Shown here: positions 1-5,347 of the stretch, piece after piece
Layout: each line of letters starts with the position of its first letter
Position numbering within the stretch: position 1 is the first letter of the stretch
From: Oscillospiraceae bacterium
GTDB lineage: Bacteria > Bacillota > Clostridia > Oscillospirales > Ruminococcaceae
Reading direction: 5' to 3'
Assembly: GCA_018110855.1 (NCBI GenBank)
Contig: JAGBFZ010000376.1
Location: forward strand, 1 to 13,726
Length of the DNA: 13,726 nt
Notes under the pieces: generated by a model
What the model was told of the DNA's origin: nothing
Database searches by the model: none
The model's input: only the letters and a program-made list of their open reading frames with translations
Program-made: the position numbers and the translations under genes

Positions 1-139
1 CGCCTACAGAGCCTGCTTCTCTTGCAGTGATGTCGCCGTTGTAACCGTTCTTGAGGTTTACGCCGACCTCGTTAGCTGCTTCCATCTTGAATCTTTCCAT
101 TGTTTCTCTGCCCTGGGCAGTGAGCTTATCGCTTTTCAT
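1..139 (-). CDS. Alpha/beta-type small acid-soluble spore protein (partial, C-terminus off the left edge)
   Basis: The first 46 codons are present, starting from an ATG at 139 that is preceded by GGAG at 149-152. The protein reads MKSDKLTAQGRETME, then EAANEVGVNLKNGYN, and ends with GDITAREAGSVG at the edge. These are hallmarks of the alpha/beta SASP family: an E-x-A-x-E-x-G-V block followed by T-x-R-x-x-G-S-V-G-G. Such proteins coat DNA in the dormant spore core, protect it from UV and heat, and are cut by the GPR protease at germination. Synthesis normally occurs in the forespore under sigma-G. The gene is therefore evidence that the host, or a recent ancestor, forms spores. The remaining C-terminal residues lie outside the window. 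It is divergent from the mini-gene pair and probably unrelated to it. Confidence 0.9.
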   Translation of the reverse strand, partial: MKSDKLTAQGRETMERFKMEAANEVGVNLKNGYNGDITAREAGSVG

Positions 140-177
140 AGTAAATAACTCCTTTAATTTTCTGATTTATGGGAGAA

Positions 178-205
178 TCGTATGTCGTTTCTCCTTTGGG
201 TTTGC
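178..205 (-). promoter_or_regulatory. Possible sigma-G-type promoter for the SASP gene
   Basis: On the minus strand, CATACGA (178-184) resembles the sigma-G -10 consensus CATWMTA. It is preceded by GCAAA (201-205), which is near the -35 consensus GHATR. The spacer is 16 nt rather than the usual 18, and each box has a mismatch, so this is weak. The position, about 40 nt upstream of the SASP start, is suitable. Confidence 0.3.
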
Positions 206-343
206 AGTAATATTATATTACCGAAGCTCCGTTTTATTATCGGAAATGTTTTGCTCGTAAGGCAGAAAATTCAAGTTTATTATTTGCAGATTATGACAGC
301 TTTTTATGCATTTTTGTGCAGCTTATTTACCAACACTTACAGC

Positions 344-372
344 TTGAAAATTCCCTTTTTAAATGCTATAAT
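344..372 (+). promoter_or_regulatory. Sigma-A promoter of the tandem mini-gene unit
   Basis: TTGAAA at 344-349 and a perfect TATAAT at 367-372 are separated by 17 nt. Transcription should begin near 379-380, giving a leader of about 50 nt before the first mini-gene. A small hairpin, AGGGA/TCCCT with an AATA loop (387-400), lies in that leader. The stretch between the SASP start and this promoter (140-343) holds no gene that I can support. Confidence 0.8.
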
Positions 373-430
373 TAAGTTAATCCGAGAGGGAAATATCCCT
401 TGCGGAAATAAAATAAGGAAGGTGAAAATG

Positions 431-499
431 ATGTGCGGATTTGACTTTTCCTGCATTATGGAAATTCTCAGAAACTGCTTCACAAGCTGCGGCAGATAA
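431..499 (+). CDS. Mini-gene 1: 22-aa cysteine-containing peptide
   Basis: The product begins MCGFDFSC, continues with hydrophobic residues, and ends NCFTSCGR. An in-frame ATG also exists at 428, directly before; the AAGGAAGG at 415-422 fits 431 better in spacing. Coding status is supported by its relation to the next mini-gene: they align without gaps over residues 1-20 with 12 identities (C2, F4, D5, F6, S7, I9, I12, N15, C16 and C20 among them). Most other positions are conservative (E/D 11, R/K 14). The shared FDFS block differs by a synonymous change (gac/gat), as expected for a protein under selection. No signal peptide, double-glycine leader or modification enzyme gene is visible nearby. 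The function is unknown; an amphipathic peptide, signalling peptide, toxin or RiPP-like precursor are all possible. Confidence 0.65.
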   Translation: MCGFDFSCIMEILRNCFTSCGR

Positions 500-538
500 G
501 CTGAAACACACATAGTATTGATTATAGGAGGTTACATT

Positions 539-604
539 ATGTGCAATTTTGATTTTTCCTACATTATCGACATAATTAAGAACTGCTTCGGCGGATGCAG
601 ATAA
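539..604 (+). CDS. Mini-gene 2: 21-aa cysteine-containing peptide, paralog of mini-gene 1
   Basis: An ideal AGGAGG at 526-531 stands 7 nt before the ATG at 539. The product starts MCNFDFSY, has a central I/D/K segment and ends NCFGGCR. Cys 2, 16 and 20 match cysteines of mini-gene 1; the extra Cys8 of mini-gene 1 is Tyr here. It lies 39 nt after mini-gene 1 and is followed by a strong terminator, so the pair forms its own two-gene transcript. Hydrophobic residues (F4, F6, I9, I10, I12, I13, F17) with scattered D/K suggest an amphipathic helix. I do not recognise the family. The quality of the ribosome binding site and the paralogy are the main arguments that it is translated. Confidence 0.7.
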   Translation: MCNFDFSYIIDIIKNCFGGCR

Positions 605-640
605 GTCTGCTCGTTAATATAACAGCATAACAGAACATAG

Positions 641-686
641 GCTCATCTATGCTCCGTTCCCTGGGAGCGTAGATGAGCGTTTTTTA
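641..686 (+). terminator. Rho-independent terminator of the mini-gene unit
   Basis: Left arm 641-655 (GCTCATCTATGCTCC) pairs with right arm 664-678 over 15 bp with one G-T wobble. The loop is 8 nt and a T-run (GTTTTTTATTT) begins at 679. It closes the small transcript and insulates it from the LacI-family gene. Confidence 0.9.
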
Positions 687-698
687 TTTATATCTGTG

Positions 699-728
699 TT
701 GACTTTTCCGGCAAAGCTGTTGTATAAT
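699..728 (+). promoter_or_regulatory. Sigma-A promoter of the LacI-family gene and probable operon
   Basis: TTGACT (699-704) and TATAAT (723-728) are 18 nt apart. The start site should lie near 735, which leaves a short leader before TTG 764. The spacer contains the palindrome listed separately. Confidence 0.8.
703..716 (+). promoter_or_regulatory. Candidate LacI-family operator in the promoter spacer
   Basis: CTTTTCCGGCAAAG is an imperfect palindrome: CTTT-N-CCGG-N-AAAG with one unmatched pair. LacI/GalR regulators typically bind palindromes with a central CG. Its place between the -35 and -10 boxes, directly upstream of a LacI-family gene, suggests autorepression. That is an inference from position. 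Confidence 0.45.
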
Positions 729-763
729 ATAGCTGTGGATATGCAGAAAAGGATGTGACCGTT

Positions 764-1768
764 TTGACTAAAAACGTTAAAATGCAGGATATTGCCGATC
801 GTCTTGGAATAAGCGTGGTGGCTGTTTCAAAGGCGCTCGGAGGGAAAAGCGGAGTCAGCGAAGCGCTGAGAGAAGAGGTTAGACGAACCGCAAAGGAACT
901 TGGTTATTCATATACTGTAAGAAAAAAGCAGCCGGGCAGTCTTACGGGAAACATCTGCGTTCTCGGCTCCTCACGCTTTATTGACGAGGATTCCTTTTAT
1001 CTCAAATACTACAAGCATATTTCCGCTCAGCTTCAGAGCAGAGGCAGGCGGGCTTTTTTCAATACGATCACTCCCGAAAGCGAAGAGAAGCTCATTTTTC
1101 CCTCGGCAATGCAGGGAAAGGCTGACGGTGCTATAATTTTAGGACAGCTTTCCAAGGACTATATTGAGCTTATTTCTTCGGAAAATATCCCTATGGTTTT
1201 TCTCGATTTCTACGATGACCGCAAGGACATTGACTGCATTATCAGCGACAGCTTTTATGCTTCCTATGATATCACAAATTTCCTGATTAACATTGGCCAC
1301 AGCAAGCTGGCATTTGTCGGCTCGGTCAAGGCAACAAGCTCCATTCAGGACAGATATCTGGGCTATATGAAGTCTCTTATGGAGCATAATATCCATGTAA
1401 GCTCAAATTACGTTCTGGAGGACAGAGACGAGGAGGGCATGATGATACCCATTGCACTGCCTGTGGATATGCCAACCGCTTTTGTCTGCAACTGCGACAA
1501 CACTGCTTATCATCTGATAAATCAGCTGAAAAAAGAGGGCTATCGTGTGCCGCAGGATATCTCTGTAACGGGCTTCGACAATTCCGTTTATTCGGAAATG
1601 TCAGACCCCAAAATCACCACAATTGAAGTTAACACCGAGCAGATGTCTGCTCTGGCGGTGGAGACCATTCTTAAAAAAATCGAAAATCCTGCTTACTCCA
1701 TCGGACGTATGCCCGTGGGCGGCAGGATAATCTACAAAAATTCTGTCAGGGCTTTGAGGAATTTCTGA
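764..1768 (+). CDS. LacI/GalR-family transcriptional regulator
   Basis: A 334-residue repressor-type protein of normal family length. Residues 6-25 form the helix-turn-helix (KMQDIADRLGIS, then VSKAL in the recognition helix). The rest matches a periplasmic-binding-protein-like sensor domain, including TGFDNSVYSEMSDPKITTI near the C-terminus, a usual LacI-family signature. I chose the TTG at 764 because the AAAGGATGTGACC at 747-759 closely matches the 16S anti-Shine-Dalgarno complement and leaves 4-5 nt spacing. The product then begins MTKNVKMQDIA, as is common in clostridial members. The upstream GTG at 755 would overlap that site. The effector is unknown; the family mostly senses sugars. 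The ApbE-type gene follows after 49 nt, so it may be cotranscribed, though such regulators often also act elsewhere. Confidence 0.9.
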   Translation: MTKNVKMQDIADRLGISVVAVSKALGGKSGVSEALREEVRRTAKELGYSYTVRKKQPGSLTGNICVLGSSRFIDEDSFYLKYYKHISAQLQSRGRRAFFNTITPESEEKLIFPSAMQGKADGAIILGQLSKDYIELISSENIPMVFLDFYDDRKDIDCIISDSFYASYDITNFLINIGHSKLAFVGSVKATSSIQDRYLGYMKSLMEHNIHVSSNYVLEDRDEEGMMIPIALPVDMPTAFVCNCDNTAYHLINQLKKEGYRVPQDISVTGFDNSVYSEMSDPKITTIEVNTEQMSALAVETILKKIENPAYSIGRMPVGGRIIYKNSVRALRNF

Positions 1769-1770
1769 AA

Positions 1771-1800
1771 ATAATGTATATCATATTTACAATACATTAT
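1771..1800. repeat. Inverted repeat between the regulator and the ApbE-type gene
   Basis: ATAATGTAT (1771-1779) and ATACATTAT (1792-1800) are perfect 9-bp inverted arms separated by 12 nt. No T-run follows, so it is not a typical terminator. It could be a protein-binding site or a weak RNA hairpin affecting expression of the genes downstream. Confidence 0.55.
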
Positions 1801-1817
1801 CGATCCAAAAAAGCGAG

Positions 1818-2849
1818 ATGAAATGTTTGAAAAGGATCTTTCCCTTATTTGGAATAATAATATTATGCCTGCTCTGCGGCTGCGGCGAGATGCGTGAGAG
1901 TCCTTATGAAAGGGAGCTTTTCGCCATGGACACTTACATGAAGCTGACCGCTTACGGCGATAACCCGGAAGCTGCTCTTGATATGGCGGAAGAAAAAATC
2001 ACTGAGCTTGAGGAGCTTTTTTCCGTTACATTAAGCACAAGTGATATTGGCAGGTTAAACAGCTCTATGGGTGTTCCCACAGAAGTGGATGATCAGACTT
2101 CCGCGCTTATTTCCCGATCAAAAATTCTTTCCGAAAAAACTGATGGAGCTGTTGATATCACTGTTTATCCGCTTGTTCGGGAATGGGGCTTCACAACGGG
2201 CAATTACTCCGTTTTATCCTCAGAAAGGACAGAGGAGCTTCTGAAATTTACCGGTTCATCTTATATATCCGTAAGTGAAAATACTGTTACAATTCCCGAA
2301 AATTTTCAGCTTGATCTCGGCTCTGCGGCAAAGGGCTATGCGGGAGAAAAGGCTGCTGAGATTTTAAAAGAAGCGGGCATTTCCTCGGCAATTATGAATC
2401 TGGGCGGAAATATTCAGACGGTGGGTGAAAAACCTGACGGTTCTCCGTGGAAGGTCGCTGTTACCGATCCCCTGTCCCCCTCGGAGGTCATCTGCACCAT
2501 TTCTGTAAGAGATAAGGCTGTGGTTACTTCGGGCAATTATCAGCGTTTTTTCATGGGTGAGGATGGCAGAAAATACTGCCATATCATTGATCCGAAAACA
2601 GGGCGTCCTGTTGACAACGGGCTTGCCTCGGTGACTGTTATCGGCAGCAGCGGAACGGACTGCGATCTTCTTTCCACGGCTCTTTTCGTTATGGGTGAAG
2701 AAAGTGCTGTGGAATTTATTAAGGAAAACAGCGGATTTGATATGCTTCTTATCACCGAGGATGGCAGGGTGATAATTACCGGAAATATTTTTAATGATAC
2801 GGAATTTACCGAAAAAGAAATAAAAAACAATGCGGAAGTGATCGTATGA
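1818..2849 (+). CDS. apbE: ApbE-family FAD:protein FMN transferase, lipoprotein
   Basis: A 343-residue protein that moves FMN from FAD onto a Thr/Ser of target proteins, on the outer face of the membrane. Residues 7-21 are hydrophobic and end in the lipobox LCGC, with Cys22 the likely lipidated residue. Family motifs follow: DLGSAAKGYA (166-175), MNLGGN after it, VVTSGNYQRFF, then HIIDPKTGRP (255-264). The late segment TDCDLLSTALFVMG includes D283 and T287 as expected Mg ligands. The length is normal. The ribosome binding site is weak, which may mean coupling to the upstream gene. The gene ends in an ATGA overlap with the NusG_II gene. Flavinylation targets in this family include Rnf/Nqr subunits and FMN-bind-domain proteins; none is in the window, so the client is unknown. 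Confidence 0.93.
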   Translation: MKCLKRIFPLFGIIILCLLCGCGEMRESPYERELFAMDTYMKLTAYGDNPEAALDMAEEKITELEELFSVTLSTSDIGRLNSSMGVPTEVDDQTSALISRSKILSEKTDGAVDITVYPLVREWGFTTGNYSVLSSERTEELLKFTGSSYISVSENTVTIPENFQLDLGSAAKGYAGEKAAEILKEAGISSAIMNLGGNIQTVGEKPDGSPWKVAVTDPLSPSEVICTISVRDKAVVTSGNYQRFFMGEDGRKYCHIIDPKTGRPVDNGLASVTVIGSSGTDCDLLSTALFVMGEESAVEFIKENSGFDMLLITEDGRVIITGNIFNDTEFTEKEIKNNAEVIV

Positions 2850-3214
2850 AAAAAAGCAGGATAATTATTATAATTACTGCGATCATATTCGTTTTGGGTA
2901 TCATAGGCTCTCTGCTTGTTTTTCGGATTCCCCGAAGCAATATTGTGAGTATCAGAAGCGGCGGTAGGGAAATTTATTCAATTGATCTGAGCCGAGCGGA
3001 GGACTGCGTTTTCCATATTGAATTTGAAGGACGAATGAACACCGTTGAAATAAAGGATCACTCCATTCGGGTCACGGAAGCGGATTGTCCTGACAAGATC
3101 TGCGTAAGGACTGCGGCTATCGAGGCGGACAAAAGCTCTGCGCCTATCGTATGCCTGCCGAACCGCCTTGTTATCGAAATGGAGAACGGTTCAGCAGACG
3201 GCAGGACAGGCTGA
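2846..3214 (+). CDS. NusG-domain-II-containing membrane-anchored protein
   Basis: A 122-residue protein with an N-terminal membrane anchor (about residues 5-26, rich in I/L/V) and an extracytoplasmic domain. The block EADCPDKICV (C81, C86) followed by APIVCLPNRLVIE (C103) is the characteristic pattern of the NusG_II family, small proteins usually found near ApbE and Gx-type genes. The domain is not the transcription factor NusG; only the fold name is shared. The gene overlaps the ApbE gene by 4 nt, so translation is probably coupled. The three conserved cysteines might bind a cofactor or form a disulfide. Its role is uncertain; related proteins are encoded in flavin-based extracellular electron transfer loci, where they are called EetA as far as I recall. 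Confidence 0.85.
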   Translation: MKKSRIIIIITAIIFVLGIIGSLLVFRIPRSNIVSIRSGGREIYSIDLSRAEDCVFHIEFEGRMNTVEIKDHSIRVTEADCPDKICVRTAAIEADKSSAPIVCLPNRLVIEMENGSADGRTG

Positions 3215-3227
3215 CGGAGGACTGAAC

Positions 3228-3725
3228 ATGAATATAAAAAAGCTATCGGGAATGGCGCTTCTCACCTGCATTTCGCTGATCATTTTTGTGGTCGAAATGC
3301 AGATACCGCTCCCCGTTCCTATCCCCGGAATAAAGCTGGGGCTTGCAAATATTGTAACTGTTTATGCGGTTTATATGTACAGTCCGGGAGATGCTGCGCT
3401 TATTCTTCTGGCAAGAATTATTCTCGGGGCAGTTTTTTCGGGAAATATATCAGCGCTTATTTTCAGCTTGAGCGGAGGATTTCTCTGCCTTTTGGGAATG
3501 ATAATTCTCAGACGTTTTATTGACGATAATCACATTTTTCTTTGCAGCATTATAGGGGCAGTGCTTCACAATATCGGGCAGATAATTGCCGCGGCATTTG
3601 TAACAGGAACGCTTTCTGTGCTTGCATATCTCCCCATACTTACGGTCGCAGGCTGCATTGCGGGGCTTTTTACGGGAATATGCTCTCAGATCACGGTCAA
3701 CAGATTAGGAGGAAAAAGAAAATGA
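3228..3725 (+). CDS. Gx-transporter / Hpre_diP_synt_I family membrane protein
   Basis: A 165-residue polytopic membrane protein with about five hydrophobic segments. Family motifs are PGIKLGLAN (33-41), FSGNISALIFSLSGG (70-84) and SIIGAVLHNIGQI (107-119). These match the family often annotated as heptaprenyl diphosphate synthase component I, or Gx transporter, which resembles ECF-type substrate-binding membrane components. The start at ATG 3228 is supported by GGAGG at 3216-3220 with 7 nt spacing. An upstream in-frame extension would overlap the preceding gene without a better site. The gene sits between the NusG_II gene and a GNAT gene, which it overlaps by 4 nt. The substrate is unknown; the pairing with ApbE and NusG_II hints at a flavin- or quinone-linked redox role. 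Confidence 0.85.
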   Translation: MNIKKLSGMALLTCISLIIFVVEMQIPLPVPIPGIKLGLANIVTVYAVYMYSPGDAALILLARIILGAVFSGNISALIFSLSGGFLCLLGMIILRRFIDDNHIFLCSIIGAVLHNIGQIIAAAFVTGTLSVLAYLPILTVAGCIAGLFTGICSQITVNRLGGKRK

Positions 3726-4162
3726 ATATCAGGATACTGACTTTGAATGATTATGATGAAATGTACGCTCTGTGGCTCTCCTGCAAGGGAATGGGTCTCA
3801 ATGATGTTGACGATTCAAGAGAGGGTATCGGACGGTTCCTTGAGAGAAATCCCGAGACCTGCTTTGCTGCCATTGAAAACGGCTTTATTATCGGCGTTAT
3901 CCTTGCGGGAAACGATGGCAGGAGAGGTTTTATTTATCACACGGCGGTATCACCCGAATACCGCAAAAAAGGAGTGGGAACTGCTCTTGTCAGCGCTGCT
4001 CTTGAAGCTCTGAAAAGGCTGGGTATAACCAAAACCGCTCTTGTTGTTTTCGGACGAAATGAGCTTGGAAATACATTCTGGGAGAAACAGGGCTTTACCG
4101 CAAGGAACGATCTTGTTTACAGAAACAAGGCTCTTGCAGAAATGGTAAGGATAGATACATAA
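3722..4162 (+). CDS. GNAT-family N-acetyltransferase
   Basis: A 146-residue protein of the usual single-domain GNAT size. Motif A, which binds the acetyl-CoA pyrophosphate, is AVSPEYRKKGVGTALV with R81-K-K-G84-V-G86. The C-terminal FGRNELGNTFWEKQGF is also typical (a family N-x-x-x-x-x-F-W/Y-x-x-x-G-F pattern). The start at ATG 3722 overlaps the stop of the preceding gene and is served by AGGAGG at 3707-3712 with 9 nt spacing. The acceptor is unknown and could be a small amine or a protein N-terminus. It appears to be the last gene of the operon, ahead of a terminator. It may be a passenger rather than a partner of the flavin genes. Confidence 0.88.
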   Translation: MNIRILTLNDYDEMYALWLSCKGMGLNDVDDSREGIGRFLERNPETCFAAIENGFIIGVILAGNDGRRGFIYHTAVSPEYRKKGVGTALVSAALEALKRLGITKTALVVFGRNELGNTFWEKQGFTARNDLVYRNKALAEMVRIDT

Positions 4163-4220
4163 AATCAGCCCGTAACGATTTTTCGGAACGGGGCTGATAA
4201 TTTGCTTTTGATTTTTTTAT
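4163..4220 (+). terminator. Probable Rho-independent terminator after the GNAT gene
   Basis: AATCAGCCC (4163-4171) pairs with GGGGCTGAT (4190-4198), followed by AATTTGCTTTTGATTTTTTTA. The T-runs are not directly attached to the stem, so efficiency is uncertain. It ends the regulator-to-GNAT run. Confidence 0.6.
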
Positions 4221-4227
4221 TTATCTT

Positions 4228-4390
4228 ATACTAATAACCAATTGTTCTATGGATAAAGACGGTGGATAGAATACGTCGGGGTCAAGGAAAACGACCGCAG
4301 GCGGCATTTATGCATGGCAAGGGAGTTTGACGCAGAGTGGGCGTATTATAGCCGCCGTATTTTGTACATAGGTTAATTGGTTATTAGTAT
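4228..4390. repeat. 163-bp unit with perfect 16-bp terminal inverted repeats (MITE-like or structured RNA)
   Basis: The arms ATACTAATAACCAATT (4228-4243) and AATTGGTTATTAGTAT (4375-4390) are perfectly complementary. After a short imperfect step, CTATG (4247-4251) also pairs with CATAG (4367-4371), so the whole terminal stem spans about 24 positions. Inside, GGCGGC (4300-4305) pairs with GCCGCC (4351-4356), TATGC (4309-4313) can pair with GCGTA (4341-4345), and GTCG (4275-4278) with CGAC (4292-4295). An alternative stem, ACGGTGG (4259-4265) with CCGCCGT (4352-4358), competes with the GGCGGC pairing. The interior is richer in G and C than its flanks and has no gene. If the ends are taken at 4231 and 4387, both sides are flanked by TA. 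It may be a non-autonomous mobile element, a HEARO/omega-RNA-like orphan, or a leader RNA of the macrodomain gene. I cannot assign it to a family. Confidence 0.65.
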
Positions 4391-4427
4391 TATACGTTCA
4401 CATAATTTTTTTACGGAGGAATTTACA

Positions 4428-5279
4428 ATGAATTACGATGAAGCAAGAGAAAAAAGAATTGATATATTTAATGATACCATGGAGCTTTGCATGAAAAACA
4501 GCCGTCTTTCCGAATCTGTTAATGCGACCCGCAAGGGCACCGTTTATTACGCTCCTGACGCCCACCCAAAATTCAGCCCGAAGGGTTCGGATACGGAAAT
4601 AAATGTAACCTCAGAGCGCACCTTTGAAGCGGCAAAAAGACTTTCTCAAAAGCATAGGGGCAAGAAGATCGCCGTTCTGAATTTCGCTTCGGCAACCAAT
4701 CCCGGAGGCGGAGTAAAAAGAGGAAGCTCCGCTCAGGAAGAGGCACTTTGCCGCACTTCCACCCTTTATCCATGCATTAACACCGATGAGCTTTTCGGTA
4801 AATATTATAAACCTCACAGAAACAAGGGTGATGTCAGATACACCGACGCCTGTATTTATACTCCCGACATTACCGTATTTAAAAGTGATACGTCCTTTCC
4901 CGAGGTATTGCCCGAAAACCAATGGTTCTGCACTGACGTTATCACCTGCGCTGCACCCAATCTCAGAGAAAAGCCCTATAACCCGATGAATCCCGGGAAA
5001 GGCACTGCTATCAGGCTTTCGGACAGTGAGCTTCTTTCTCTCCACAAAAAGCGCGGCAAGCATATTCTTGAAATTGCCGCTGCAAACGGAGCAGATGTCA
5101 TCGTTCTGGGAGCGTTTGGCTGCGGTGCCTTCAGAAATGATCCCAATGTGGTTGCAAAGGCATATTCCGAGCTGCTAGAGGATTTCAAGGGTTCTTTTGA
5201 TGAGATTGTCTTTGCGGTTTACTGCGCTCCGAATGATACGAAAAATTTTGAAATATTCAAAAAGAATCTGATAGAATAG
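4428..5279 (+). CDS. Microbial-type PARG macrodomain protein (TIGR02452-like)
   Basis: A 283-residue protein of the microbial poly(ADP-ribose) glycohydrolase-like family, which hydrolyses ADP-ribose attached to proteins or nucleic acids. The signature is visible: NPGGGVKRGSSAQEEALCR (91-109) with the GGG loop (93-95) and the QEE catalytic motif (103-105). Later, VLGAFGCGAFRNDP (226-239) matches the macrodomain phosphate loop. The start at ATG 4428 is chosen because GGAGG (4415-4419) lies 8 nt before it; an upstream in-frame start at 4377 lies inside the inverted-repeat unit and has no site. It stands alone between a terminator-like region and a shared convergent terminator. No ADP-ribosyltransferase partner is in the window, so the substrate is not suggested by context. 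Confidence 0.9.
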   Translation: MNYDEAREKRIDIFNDTMELCMKNSRLSESVNATRKGTVYYAPDAHPKFSPKGSDTEINVTSERTFEAAKRLSQKHRGKKIAVLNFASATNPGGGVKRGSSAQEEALCRTSTLYPCINTDELFGKYYKPHRNKGDVRYTDACIYTPDITVFKSDTSFPEVLPENQWFCTDVITCAAPNLREKPYNPMNPGKGTAIRLSDSELLSLHKKRGKHILEIAAANGADVIVLGAFGCGAFRNDPNVVAKAYSELLEDFKGSFDEIVFAVYCAPNDTKNFEIFKKNLIE

Positions 5280-5309
5280 AATATTTTTCTTCCAAAGCTC
5301 CCAATAAGT

Positions 5310-5347
5310 TTCCCCCGCAGAAAATAAACTGCGGGGGAATTTTTATT
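5310..5347. terminator. Shared convergent terminator between the PARG-like and WYL genes
   Basis: TTCCCCCGCAG (5310-5320) pairs perfectly with CTGCGGGGGAA (5329-5339) around an 8-nt loop. TTTTTATT follows on the plus strand, giving a strong terminator for the macrodomain gene. On the minus strand the same stem directly follows the WYL stop codon (5343-5345), but its T-tail is poorer. Confidence 0.88.

Noticed and set aside
51..260. Plus-strand open frame of 69 codons
   Set aside because: It is antisense to the SASP coding region and its promoter area, with no ribosome binding site or recognisable protein features.
182..430. Upstream in-frame extension of mini-gene 1 (a 105-codon open frame from 182)
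   Set aside because: It would start upstream of the promoter at 344-372 and lacks a ribosome binding site. Only the last 22-23 codons resemble mini-gene 2.
4377..4427. Earlier start for the PARG-like gene
   Set aside because: It lies inside the right inverted-repeat arm with no Shine-Dalgarno, while ATG 4428 has GGAGG at good spacing and fits the family N-terminus.
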